Source of the DNA: CAZZKG01 sp964654825
GTDB taxonomy: Bacteria > Gemmatimonadota > CAZMKB01
Length of the DNA stretch: 54,627 nt
Assembly: GCA_964654825.1 (NCBI GenBank)
Contig: CAZZKG010000018.1
Span: forward strand, 1-54,627
Direction of reading: 5' to 3'
Shown: positions 35,409-44,204 of the stretch, piece by piece
Numbering within the stretch: position 1 is the stretch's first letter
How the letters are laid out: the number at the start of each line of letters is the position of its first letter
Program-made: the position numbers and the translations under genes
Notes under the pieces: model-generated
What the model was told of the DNA's origin: nothing
The model's database searches: none
What the model saw: the letters and a program-made list of their open reading frames with translations, nothing else

Positions 35409-35522
35409 CCTGTTCACCATAAACAGTAAAAGCAAAAGTTATGCCAAAACCGGCTCTTTTTTACCCGGTATGTCCGGAGTCATCCGGAGTTTAGAACAGG
35501 TGGATTTCAGAAGGTGAAAATG

Positions 35523-35554
35523 TTGACTTTTGATCGGTTAATTATTAATTATTT
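35523..35554 (+). promoter_or_regulatory. Promoter-like bipartite motif of the kor operon
   Basis: TTGACT, sixteen bases, then TTAATTATTT. The same two blocks with the same spacing occur at 48655-48686 before the response-regulator gene. The first block fits a -35 box; the second is A+T-rich but not a standard -10. It lies about 260 bases before korD, so the transcript would have a long leader. Confidence 0.5.
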
Positions 35555-35673
35555 ATGTCAAATTGCGACTTTTTCCGGCTCTGGTCAAAAGGCTTACGCC
35601 TTCTATAGATGTGGGGAAGGGGAGAGGGATGAAGCACGACGACACAGAAGAATCCGAAAAACTAAGCACTCAC

Positions 35674-35720
35674 TGGGGAATGTTCTTCAAGGAAGGAGAA
35701 CGTCCCCATTTTGTTTTTTG
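35674..35720 (+). terminator. Intrinsic terminator or attenuator in the kor leader
   Basis: TGGGGAATGTTCT pairs with AGAACGTCCCCA (35697-35708), one base bulged, and is followed by TTTTGTTTTTTGTTTT. That is a full intrinsic-terminator pattern on the plus strand, yet no plus-strand gene ends upstream, so it would end a leader or small RNA of about 170 bases started at the promoter at 35523. Confidence 0.6.
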
Positions 35721-35747
35721 TTTTCCGGATTCCATTCACATTACTCA

Positions 35748-35777
35748 ATTCCCCGCAGGGAGTGGGGAATGTTCTCA
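35748..35777 (+). repeat. Second copy of the TGGGGAATGTTCT element with alternative hairpin
   Basis: ATTCCCC (35748-35754) pairs with GGGGAAT (35764-35770). The block TGGGGAATGTTCT at 35763 repeats 35674 exactly for 13 bases, so it could compete for the same pairing partner at 35697-35708. It lies about 40 bases before korD. The rest of 35436-35813 has short inverted repeats (CCGGA-gtca-TCCGG and AAGGC-ttac-GCCTT) but no gene. Confidence 0.45.
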
Positions 35778-35813
35778 TCTCCTTTCATACTGCCGTGATG
35801 GCAGGAGGTTGAA

Positions 35814-36101
35814 TTGAAATACTGGAGAAAACCTTTAGACATCAAAACGATCAAGAAACCGGTCGGTGAGATCCACGTGATGAAGAGCAGATGCAAGGGA
35901 TGTGGTTTCTGTGTGGAATATTGCCCCAGGAATGTCCTCGAGCTCTCACACGATTTCAATGAGAGGGGATATCATTACCCTCTCACCGAACGGCCTCTTG
36001 ACTGCGTGGATTGCAAGCTGTGCCAGAGTATCTGTCCTGAATTCGCTATTTTCGTTCTTTCAGAGGATGGCGGGGAGAGTGAGAGCAATGGTGAAAAATG
36101 A
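35814..36101 (+). CDS. korD: 2-oxoacid:ferredoxin oxidoreductase, delta (ferredoxin) subunit
   Basis: A 95-residue ferredoxin with two [4Fe-4S] motifs, CKGCGFCVEYCP and CVDCKLCQSICP, separated by the segment typical of KorD/VorD. It accepts electrons from the TPP-bound 2-oxoacid decarboxylation of KorAB and passes them to ferredoxin. The start is TTG with AGGAGG five bases upstream, an unusual codon but with a consensus ribosome site. Its end overlaps korA by 14 bases. First gene of the long kor/hdr run. Confidence 0.88.
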   Translation: MKYWRKPLDIKTIKKPVGEIHVMKSRCKGCGFCVEYCPRNVLELSHDFNERGYHYPLTERPLDCVDCKLCQSICPEFAIFVLSEDGGESESNGEK

Positions 36102-37248
36102 TAGAGCGGTATTGACGGGAGAACACTTCTGGGATGGAGACAGGGCCTGTGCCGAAGGCGGCCTGGCTGCCGGGTGCAGGTTCTTCGGCGGTTATCCGAT
36201 CACGCCGTCGACCGAGATAGCCGAGAGAATGGCTGAACGGCTTCCGGAAGTCGGGGGGGTTTTCGTTCAGATGGAGGACGAGCTTGCTTCGATGAACTCA
36301 ATCCTGGGGGCCTCGTGGGCGGGTGTCAAATCCATGACGTGCACCTCCGGCCCCGGGTTCAGTCTGATGATGGAAAACCTGGGTCTCGGCATCATGCTCG
36401 AGACACCGACTGTTCTGGTAAACGTCCAGAGAGGCGGGCCGTCGACCGGGCTTCCCACTCTCGTCGGTCAGCAGGACATGATGCAGGCGAGGTGGGGTTC
36501 ACACGGAGACTACGAGATCATAGCCATCACCCCATCATCGCCACAGGAGTTTTTCGATTACACCATTCTGGCATTCAATCTCTCTGAGAAATACCGGGTT
36601 CCCGTCCTCATGATGGCAGATGAGGTGGTGGGACACATGACCGAGAAGGTGGTTGTTCCGCCGGCAGATCAGCTGGAGATCGTGGACCGGAAGCTCGCGA
36701 CCGTACCACCGGAGGAATATCTCCCGTACGCCCCCGACGACGATCTCGTACCGCCGATGGCGATCGCCGGAAGCGGTTATCATTACCACGTGACCGGTTT
36801 GACTCACAACGAGAGAGGATATCCTTCAACCAGCGGTCCGGAAGTCCAGGCTACTCTGATTAAGCGGCTGATCGATAAAATACAAAATAATTCCGAGGAC
36901 ATTCTCCACTGGGAGGAATTCGAGACAGATGACTGTGAAGTTCTGATCGTTTCATACGGTATCTCCGCCAGGATCTCGATGAGCGCTCTCACGTGGGCGC
37001 GGAATAAGGGCTTAAAAGTAGGTTTGCTCAAACTCATCACGGCCTGGCCGTTCCCGGAGAAGAGAGTCCGGGAGTTCGCCGGATCTGTAAAGACCATCCT
37101 GGTACCCGAAGTGAATATGGGGCAAATGGTACGGGAAGTTCAGAGAGTAGTGATGGGTCGATGCGAGGTGGTCTCCATTCCTCATGCCGGAGGTCATGTT
37201 CATCACCCCGATGAGATACCTCGATTTATAATGGAGGCCATGAAATGA
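36088..37248 (+). CDS. korA: 2-oxoacid:ferredoxin oxidoreductase, alpha subunit
   Basis: A 386-residue alpha subunit: GGYPITPSTEIAERMAERLP, EDELASMNSILGASWAGVKSMT and CTSGPGFSLMMENLG in sequence, then a transketolase-like C-terminal domain (VPEVNMGQMVREVQRVVMG). The pattern fits 2-oxoglutarate-type (KorA/OorA) enzymes, although branched-chain or pyruvate substrates cannot be excluded. The ATG at 36088 has GGGGAGAG before it and lies inside the end of korD. It overlaps korB by ATGA. Confidence 0.9.
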   Translation: MVKNDRAVLTGEHFWDGDRACAEGGLAAGCRFFGGYPITPSTEIAERMAERLPEVGGVFVQMEDELASMNSILGASWAGVKSMTCTSGPGFSLMMENLGLGIMLETPTVLVNVQRGGPSTGLPTLVGQQDMMQARWGSHGDYEIIAITPSSPQEFFDYTILAFNLSEKYRVPVLMMADEVVGHMTEKVVVPPADQLEIVDRKLATVPPEEYLPYAPDDDLVPPMAIAGSGYHYHVTGLTHNERGYPSTSGPEVQATLIKRLIDKIQNNSEDILHWEEFETDDCEVLIVSYGISARISMSALTWARNKGLKVGLLKLITAWPFPEKRVREFAGSVKTILVPEVNMGQMVREVQRVVMGRCEVVSIPHAGGHVHHPDEIPRFIMEAMK

Positions 37249-38117
37249 AAGAGAGTGTCACTATCAGAGAAGACATTGTTGACACAATGGATGCCGAACA
37301 TCCAATCGACAACATAATAAGGACCGAAAGGATTCCACACGTCTGGTGCCCGGGGTGCGGGATAGGGACTTCAGTCAACTGTTTCGCGAGAGCACTCGAA
37401 AAAACCGAGCTCGATCTCGACAAGGTTTGTGTTGTGTCAGGGATCGGATGCACCGGCAGGGTAGCCGGCTATGTAAAACTCGATTCTTTCCATACCACCC
37501 ATGGGAGGGGCATACCCTTCGCAGTCGGCCTCAAGCTTGCCAATCCCGAACTCAATGTCGTCGTGTACAGCGGTGATGGCGACCTCACGGCGATCGGCGG
37601 CAATCATTTTATCCATGCGGCCCGCAGAAATATCGACATCACAGTGGTCTGTGTGAACAACTTCATATACGGGATGACCGGGGGGCAGGTCGCTCCAACA
37701 ACACCGCTAGGGTCGACCACTTCCACTTCTCCTTTCGGTAATCTCGAGCACCCGTTCAACATCCCCCATCTCGCCGCGGCTTCCGGAGCCGTCTACGTGG
37801 CGCGCTGGACATCGCTTCACGTCAAACGGCTCGAGAAGTCGATGATAGAGGCACTCACGAAGCCCGGTTTCACCGTTGTCGAGGTGATCTCACCATGTCC
37901 AACCGTGTATGGAAGAAGGAACAAGCTTGGTGACGGGATGCACATGCTCAATTTTTTCCACGATAACTGTGAGATCAGGCACGGCGAAGATCCGGCAAAT
38001 GTGGCCATCGACAAGATAGGAAAGATCATTGTCGGAAAATTTATCGACATCGACAAACCAACGTATACCCAGCAAGTGCAGGCGCTTATCGCGCGGAGAA
38101 TGGCGGAGGCGAAATGA
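37245..38117 (+). CDS. korB: 2-oxoacid:ferredoxin oxidoreductase, beta subunit
   Basis: A 290-residue TPP-binding subunit. Seen: WCPGCGIGTSVNCF, VSGIGCTGR, THGRGIPFAVGLKLANP and the TPP/Mg motif GDGDLTAIGGNHFIHAARRN followed by NNFIYGMTGGQVAPTTP. With KorA it decarboxylates a 2-oxoacid, most likely 2-oxoglutarate, to the acyl-CoA while reducing ferredoxin. It is translationally coupled at both ends through ATGA overlaps. Confidence 0.92.
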   Translation: MKESVTIREDIVDTMDAEHPIDNIIRTERIPHVWCPGCGIGTSVNCFARALEKTELDLDKVCVVSGIGCTGRVAGYVKLDSFHTTHGRGIPFAVGLKLANPELNVVVYSGDGDLTAIGGNHFIHAARRNIDITVVCVNNFIYGMTGGQVAPTTPLGSTTSTSPFGNLEHPFNIPHLAAASGAVYVARWTSLHVKRLEKSMIEALTKPGFTVVEVISPCPTVYGRRNKLGDGMHMLNFFHDNCEIRHGEDPANVAIDKIGKIIVGKFIDIDKPTYTQQVQALIARRMAEAK

Positions 38118-38698
38118 GCTACAATGAAGTGAGAATAGCAGGTTTTGGAGGACAGGGGATCATCCTCGCGGGTGCCATCACCGGACAGGCAGCGGCTATC
38201 TTCGATGACAAAAACGCTACCCTCGTCAAAGCGTATGGGCCGGAAGCGAGGGGTGGGGCCTGCAGTACGCAGCTGATTATCTCGGACGATCAGATATTCT
38301 ATCCGTACGTTCAGAAGCCGAATACGCTCGTAGTGATGTCACAGGAAGCATTCGTCAAGTTCGTAGACGAGCTCGAACCCGGCGGCGTTCTCGTCGTTGA
38401 TGAAGACCTGGTGAAGCAGGAAGACTACGAGGCTGTCCGCAACAAATACGACCTGTACATAATCCCGTCGACGAGGATCGCCGAAGAGATGGGACGGAGG
38501 ATTATTGCAAATATCGTGATGCTCGGTTTCTTCACCAGGGTGTCCGGGCTCATATCGGCAGATGCCATGAAGAATGCTATCAAGAACTATGTCCCGAAAG
38601 GGACCGAGGAGCTGAACCTCACCGCCTTTCAACGGGGATATGATTATATCGAAAAACCGCAGTTGAAGGAAGTGGGTGCCGGTAATGCTGATTCTTAA
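38114..38698 (+). CDS. korC: 2-oxoacid:ferredoxin oxidoreductase, gamma subunit
   Basis: A 194-residue gamma subunit starting with VRIAGFGGQGIILAGAITGQAA, followed by YGPEARGGACSTQLIIS, both classical for the gamma domain of OFOR enzymes. It completes the four-subunit set D-A-B-C. The next gene, the large Hdr-type fusion, begins 17 bases later with GAGGACGGAGGAC upstream, so the electron-transfer proteins are in the same operon. Confidence 0.9.
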   Translation: MSYNEVRIAGFGGQGIILAGAITGQAAAIFDDKNATLVKAYGPEARGGACSTQLIISDDQIFYPYVQKPNTLVVMSQEAFVKFVDELEPGGVLVVDEDLVKQEDYEAVRNKYDLYIIPSTRIAEEMGRRIIANIVMLGFFTRVSGLISADAMKNAIKNYVPKGTEELNLTAFQRGYDYIEKPQLKEVGAGNADS

Positions 38699-38715
38699 AT
38701 AGAGGACGGAGGACA

Positions 38716-41700
38716 ATGGACAGAAAGGCACTTGTGATCGGTGCCGGAGCAAGCGGACTCCGTGCGGCACTCGATATCGCCCACTGCGGTATCGAGGTAC
38801 ACGTTGTCGAGAAGGACTCTTCGATCGGTGGAGTGCTCAGAGGACATCAACGGACATATCCAACCGGCGAGGATTCGTATTCACTCCTGAATCCGATTCT
38901 CCTCGAGGCACAGACACACCCCAACATACGTCTCCACACGCTCACCGAAGTCGAGGAACTGAAGAAAACCGACACCGGCTTCAGTGTGAGGCTTCTCAGG
39001 AAACCCCGCTACGTCGATGAGGAACGCTGTACCGGTTGCGGACAGTGTGTCCTGGCCTGTCCGGTCGAAATCGAAGAGGATGGTCTTCACGGGCGGATGA
39101 AGCGAAAACCCGTTTACGTAAAGGATTCCATGGCAGTACCTCTTGTCTACGCGATCCAGAAAGAGGACAGGGCACCCTGTGTCCAGAGATGTCCCGTGCA
39201 CCTCAACATTCAGGGTTACATTGCTCTGATCTCACAGGGCAAGTACGATCAGGCCTACAATCTCATCAGGGAACGACTCCCTCTTCCCGCTGTGTGTGGC
39301 AGGGTCTGTTTCCACCCATGCGAAGAGGAGTGTAACAGGGGGAAGGTCGATGAGCCGGTTGCCATCAACATGCTCAAACGGTTCGTGTGTGAGTATGAAG
39401 AGATGTCCGGCGGTATCGAACCGGTGAAGTTCGAGACCACCAGACAAAAGGTTGCCATCATCGGTTCCGGTCCCGCCGGGTTGACGGCGGGCTACGAACT
39501 CGCTAAACGGGGGTATAAACCGACTGTCTTCGAAGCGCTGCCGGTGAAGGGCGGCATGCTCCGTGTCGGAATCCCTTCCTACAGACTTCCACGGGAGGTT
39601 CTCGACCGGGAAATCGAATACATAGAGAAGAGCGGTGTCGAGATAAAAACCGGTATGAAACTCGGTGAGCAGATCAGCGTCGACAGCCTTTTAGACCAGG
39701 GGTATGAGGCTGTCTTCCTGTCTATCGGTGGTCACCGTTCGAGGAAACTCAATGTCGAGGGAGAGACTCTCTCGGGTGTCGTAGATGCGACTGATTTTCT
39801 CAGGCAGGTGAGTCTAACAGGCGAGTTCGAGATGGGCCGCGACGTCATCGTTGTCGGTGGTGGGAACGTCGCTCTCGATTGTGCCAGAGTAGCAAAACGG
39901 CTCGGGCCGGACCGGGTGAAAATGGTGTGCCTCGAATCCAGAGAAGAGATGCCGGCTCACGAGTGGGAAATAGAACAGGCACTGGAAGAAGGTGTCGAAC
40001 TCCACCCATCTCTCGGGCCCAAGAGGATTCTCGGAGACGGAGAGAATGTAACCGGCATCGAGACTCTGCAGGTAAAATCGGTCTTCGATGAGATGGGCAG
40101 GTTCAATCCTTCTTTTTTCCCCGACAGCGAGTCCCCGATCGAAGGTGACATGGTGATCCTCGCCATCGGGCAGTTTCCCGATCTCAGGTTTCTTACGGAG
40201 AAGGATGGTATAGAGGCGACCAGGCGGGGGACGATCAATGTGGATCCCGCCTCTCTGATGACTTCGAGACCGGGTGTGTTCGCCGGTGGGGAAGCAGCGA
40301 CAGGTCCCGGGATGGCCATCGAGGCGATTGCCATGGGACGAAACGCCGCAATCGCGATCGACCGGTACATAAGCGACGGCAAGCCGCACGTCGAGGACTG
40401 GAAGCCTGACCGTGATGCGAGTACAGAGGCAGGTTACAAAATCCCGGACGATCTGAAAAAAGTCGTCCGAGAGGATCCTGGGCATGTACCCGCCCAAACC
40501 CGGATAAAGAACTTCGACGAGTTCGAGTTAGGCCTCGACGAGGAGATGGCAAAGCGTGAAGCCGCGCGCTGTCTTTCCTGTGGCATCTGCTGTGAGTGTA
40601 TGGAGTGTGTACGGGCATGTGATGTGTTGCATGCCATCGATCATGAAGAGACTCACAGTGATATCCATCTCGATGATCTGGGGGGCATCGTAGTCGCCGT
40701 CGGCATGGACAGGGTTCCCGTGGGTGGTGACAGGGCAGTACCGCTTTTGAAGAAATCCGGTGTTATCACCGATTCCGAGTTTGACCTCCTCATTTCACAG
40801 TGGGGGCCGACCGGAGGTCGGCTGGTGTTCCCGGGTAACGGCAGGAAAATTAAAACACTGTGTTATCTTCTGGGCCTCACACCCGAAGACACGAAAGACG
40901 ATTCAATCGATAGAGGTGCAATACTCTCGCGGATCAAGGCTGTCGCCGATAAGGCACCCGGAGTCAAGCTTCATCTTGTCAATCCCCCTCAATTCATAGA
41001 GAAAGCCGTGGGTGAAGAGCTGGCAGGCTGTATCCAGATTACAATCTCCCGGATGGAAGTCAGCGGGATCAAGAAAAGTGGATCGAAACTCATATTCAAA
41101 ACCGTTGATGGGGCTGAGGACACCGGTGCGAAGTGGGACCTGATCGTGTCTGCCACCGTCTTCTCTCCGGGTGAGCGTACCAATCATCTCGCAGATCTCC
41201 TCTCGATTCCCCTCGATGATTCAGGTAATTTTCAAAGCGGCGAGAGCCCGCTTCATTCGTGTTCTGATGGTATTTATCTCTGCGGCCACGCTGCCGGCAG
41301 TCGAAACAGTGCCGAAGCCATCAACCAGGGATCTGCCGCTGCTTCGCTTGTAGAGGAGAGGCTCTGGAATTCCCGGAACAGAACTCCGGTGTCACTGATC
41401 ACCCCGGTGACCGTCGACCTGGATACGCCGAAGACGGCAGTTTTCGTGTGTGAGTGCGGAGGGAGCATCAGTGAGTATCTGGACGTGGAGGCTCTGAGCT
41501 CTTTTGCCCGTGATCTCCCCGAGGTCGGGCATGCTGAAGTCATAACCTACATGTGTTCCCGGGAGGGTGTCGATCAGGTTACCGGTGTTATCGAGAAAGA
41601 GAACATAAACAGGGTGGTGACCGCATCGTGTTCATGCTGTTCACTCGAACAGATCTGCACCAACTGTTCCACGCAGAGGATCAGACAGAAGGAACGCCTT

Positions 41701-42957
41701 TACGAGGCTACTTCACTCCCGAGGGATCTTTTCGAACCGATAAACATACGTGAGCAGTGCGCCTGGGTACATCACAACGATGCTCAGCTGGCGCTGCAGA
41801 AGGCAACCGAGCTCGTCAGCATGGCCGTTAAAAGAGCCGGGGCACTGGAGCATGCCGAAGTCGTTCGGACCGAGATTTCCGAAGGAGTGATGGTCTGCGG
41901 CTCCGGCGATGATGCCCTCATCTGTGCGGAGAGTCTTGCGAGACGGGATTTCAGGGTGAGTGTGCTTCCCGACGAGCAAGGCCGGGGACCTGAGACAGGT
42001 GACAGGCTTGCACGGCTCAAAGATATGGGTGTCACCGTCTACGACATGGGTGTGGTGAGAGAGCTCAGGGGTTACGGGGGTGATGTCCATGTTAATTTCG
42101 GGAGTGACGGCACGGAAGAGTCTCTGAAATTCGGCTCGCTCGTACTCACCGGCCAAAACGGTCCGGCCCATCTTCACCCGGTCACCATGCCACTGGATAC
42201 ATCCATCAAAGGTGTTTTCCGCATGTCGGCTGAACAGTCTGGTGATGAAGGCGAATCTCTCAGGACAGCGGGTCTTGCACTCGCATCCCGAGTGTCGGCT
42301 TACCTTGCCGGCGGACAGCTCCGGTCTCTCGGATACGTCCCGGTCATGGAGCCATTCTGGTGCAGGGGTTGTGGCAACTGCGCCCGTGTCTGTGAGTTCG
42401 GTGCATTCGAGATGATAACCGAGGACGGCTTCACTCGTTCATTAATGAAAAAAGAGCTTTGCAAAGGATGCGGGACGTGTGTCGCCTACTGTCCGACCGG
42501 TGCGATAAGGGCGAGTCATACGTCCAATAAAAGCCTCAACGCGATGTTCGGTCAGGCAGGGGACGACACATTCGCCGGCCGAGATCGGATCGTTGTATTC
42601 GCCTGCCACTGGTCCAACTTTGCCGGTGTTGATTTTTACAACATCGGGAGGTTTCAGATACCAACCGATGTGCGGGTTATCAGGCTGACCTGTGCGGGCC
42701 GCCTCGAAGAATCCATGATCATAAAAGCATTCTCATCCGGGGCTGATGGCGTAATCGTCATGGGGTGCGGCGAAGACATCTGCCACTACCAGTTTGGTAA
42801 CAAGCGGGGTATGGAGAGGATGGACAGGGTCGGGCAACTTCTCAAGTTACTCGGTGTACGAGAAAACAGATTCAGAGTAACCAGCATTCCTGCCTGGGAT
42901 ACGGGCAGGTTCGAAACCCTGGTGAACGATTTTGCAAGAGAGATCAGGGAAGGCTGA
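38716..42957 (+). CDS. Giant HdrA-GltD-HdrA-MvhD fusion flavoprotein
   Basis: 1413 residues. Modules seen: HdrA-like FAD domain (GAGASG at 9-14, SSIGG at 35) with a [4Fe-4S] site (C105-C115); GltD/NfnB-like section with cysteine-rich entry (C155-C206), FAD motif IIGSGPAGLTAG (248-259) and NAD(P) motif VVGGGNVALDCA (379-390) up to about 565; a Cys cluster CLSCGICCECMECVRAC (619-635); the rest of the HdrA domain (GPTGGRLVFPG, LCGHAAGSRNSAEAINQG); an HdrA N-terminal domain (VCECGGSISEYLD at 911; IREQCAWVHH at 1011); a degenerate Rossmann unit; two [4Fe-4S] ferredoxin motifs (1216-1226 and 1249-1259); and an MvhD-like domain (1292-1380). The HdrA Cys/Sec segment is missing, replaced by SYSLLNPIL, and MvhD has CHWS where CxxC is expected. 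Probably bridges NAD(P)H, ferredoxin and the Hdr partner. Confidence 0.88.
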   Translation: MDRKALVIGAGASGLRAALDIAHCGIEVHVVEKDSSIGGVLRGHQRTYPTGEDSYSLLNPILLEAQTHPNIRLHTLTEVEELKKTDTGFSVRLLRKPRYVDEERCTGCGQCVLACPVEIEEDGLHGRMKRKPVYVKDSMAVPLVYAIQKEDRAPCVQRCPVHLNIQGYIALISQGKYDQAYNLIRERLPLPAVCGRVCFHPCEEECNRGKVDEPVAINMLKRFVCEYEEMSGGIEPVKFETTRQKVAIIGSGPAGLTAGYELAKRGYKPTVFEALPVKGGMLRVGIPSYRLPREVLDREIEYIEKSGVEIKTGMKLGEQISVDSLLDQGYEAVFLSIGGHRSRKLNVEGETLSGVVDATDFLRQVSLTGEFEMGRDVIVVGGGNVALDCARVAKRLGPDRVKMVCLESREEMPAHEWEIEQALEEGVELHPSLGPKRILGDGENVTGIETLQVKSVFDEMGRFNPSFFPDSESPIEGDMVILAIGQFPDLRFLTEKDGIEATRRGTINVDPASLMTSRPGVFAGGEAATGPGMAIEAIAMGRNAAIAIDRYISDGKPHVEDWKPDRDASTEAGYKIPDDLKKVVREDPGHVPAQTRIKNFDEFELGLDEEMAKREAARCLSCGICCECMECVRACDVLHAIDHEETHSDIHLDDLGGIVVAVGMDRVPVGGDRAVPLLKKSGVITDSEFDLLISQWGPTGGRLVFPGNGRKIKTLCYLLGLTPEDTKDDSIDRGAILSRIKAVADKAPGVKLHLVNPPQFIEKAVGEELAGCIQITISRMEVSGIKKSGSKLIFKTVDGAEDTGAKWDLIVSATVFSPGERTNHLADLLSIPLDDSGNFQSGESPLHSCSDGIYLCGHAAGSRNSAEAINQGSAAASLVEERLWNSRNRTPVSLITPVTVDLDTPKTAVFVCECGGSISEYLDVEALSSFARDLPEVGHAEVITYMCSREGVDQVTGVIEKENINRVVTASCSCCSLEQICTNCSTQRIRQKERLYEATSLPRDLFEPINIREQCAWVHHNDAQLALQKATELVSMAVKRAGALEHAEVVRTEISEGVMVCGSGDDALICAESLARRDFRVSVLPDEQGRGPETGDRLARLKDMGVTVYDMGVVRELRGYGGDVHVNFGSDGTEESLKFGSLVLTGQNGPAHLHPVTMPLDTSIKGVFRMSAEQSGDEGESLRTAGLALASRVSAYLAGGQLRSLGYVPVMEPFWCRGCGNCARVCEFGAFEMITEDGFTRSLMKKELCKGCGTCVAYCPTGAIRASHTSNKSLNAMFGQAGDDTFAGRDRIVVFACHWSNFAGVDFYNIGRFQIPTDVRVIRLTCAGRLEESMIIKAFSSGADGVIVMGCGEDICHYQFGNKRGMERMDRVGQLLKLLGVRENRFRVTSIPAWDTGRFETLVNDFAREIREG

Positions 42958-42958
42958 A

Positions 42959-44155
42959 ATGGAAGATGAGAAAAAATTGATGCAGCGACACAAGACTTAC
43001 TACTGTCTCGATTGCGGTAAGTGCACGAGTGTATGTCCGGTTTCGAAGTACGATCAGGAATTCTCGCCCAGGCGAATAGTCGAAAAGGGTGTTTATGAAG
43101 GATTCGATGAGCTGGTAAAGGATCCGATCACCTGGGAGTGTCTCACCTGCAACATGTGCAACCTCAGGTGCCCGGCTGACGTACGGTTCATCGATTTCAT
43201 GAGAGAGGTTCGGGTATCGGCTCTGCCACTCGGGAACGAGGGCAGGTGCACTCATGGAGAAACTATCCATTCCTGGATCAGTGCAATGGCCGGTACTGAC
43301 TGGGAGCAGGACCGGCTCAGTATCCTCGAGAGCGAAGATGAAATAAGTTATGCCGAAGAGGGTGAGTACCTCTATTTTATGGGGTGCCTGCCTTACTACC
43401 AGGCCTATTTCGGCGACTGGGGCCTCGAGATGGACGCCATCGCCAGGAGCACCATACATCTCCTCAACAATTTCGGTATTACACCGGCCGTGATGAAAGA
43501 TGAGGTGTGTTGTGGTCATGATCTCCTCTGGGCGGGAGACACTGACACATTCAAACGCCTTCTCGATAAAAACCTTGAAGCAATCCGGAAGACCGGTGCA
43601 AAAAAAATCGTGGTTTCCTGTGCGGAGTGCCTGAGGACACTCTCCGTGGATTATGCACAACATACCGACAATTTCGACATACCTGTTATTCACATAGCTC
43701 AGTTTATGGAAGAAAATCTCGAGGGCGTCGCCGCGAAAACTGCGCCGGGTGAGGTCAGTCAGGTGAAGGTCACCTATCATGACCCGTGCCGTATGTCCAA
43801 GCATCTGGACATTCTGGATCCACCTCGGGCGGTACTGGCCGCCACCGGGGGGGTAGAGCTTGTCGAGATGCCCCACAGCGGTGTGCGGTCACTCTGCTGC
43901 GGGACGAGTCTGTGGATGAATTGTGGAGAGGTCTCGAAGAAAATACAGCTTGAAAGACTCGACGAAGCTTCCGGGATGGACGCGGATTATCTGTTGACTG
44001 CATGCCCGAAGTGCCAGATTCATCTTCGATGCGCTCAGAGGGAAGCAGATCTCCCCGCCTACTCACGGGTACCACTCGTTGATTTCGCCAGCTTCATGAA
44101 TATGAAGATGTCCCGTTTCGCCCAAAAAGAATGTGTTGAAGGAACGGGGACCTGA
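42959..44155 (+). CDS. HdrCB/HdrD-like iron-sulfur protein
   Basis: About 398 residues. The N-terminal HdrC part has two [4Fe-4S] motifs, CLDCGKCTSVCP and CLTCNMCNLRCP; the C-terminal HdrB part has two cysteine-rich CCG domains: GCLPYY, EVCCGHDLL, SCAEC, then DPCRMSK, SLCCGTSLW, ACPKC. The CCG domains hold the non-cubane clusters that reduce disulfides in heterodisulfide reductase; in bacteria the same type (for example BamD or GlpC/LldE relatives) serves other acceptors. It starts one base after the giant fusion's stop and lies before the selenocysteine HdrA. Physiological acceptor unknown: no CoM/CoB system is expected. Confidence 0.87.
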   Translation: MEDEKKLMQRHKTYYCLDCGKCTSVCPVSKYDQEFSPRRIVEKGVYEGFDELVKDPITWECLTCNMCNLRCPADVRFIDFMREVRVSALPLGNEGRCTHGETIHSWISAMAGTDWEQDRLSILESEDEISYAEEGEYLYFMGCLPYYQAYFGDWGLEMDAIARSTIHLLNNFGITPAVMKDEVCCGHDLLWAGDTDTFKRLLDKNLEAIRKTGAKKIVVSCAECLRTLSVDYAQHTDNFDIPVIHIAQFMEENLEGVAAKTAPGEVSQVKVTYHDPCRMSKHLDILDPPRAVLAATGGVELVEMPHSGVRSLCCGTSLWMNCGEVSKKIQLERLDEASGMDADYLLTACPKCQIHLRCAQREADLPAYSRVPLVDFASFMNMKMSRFAQKECVEGTGT

Positions 44156-44204
44156 CATATGAAGCTCTCTGTCCACCGTACATTGTAAATCGGAGGTAGT
44201 AGTC

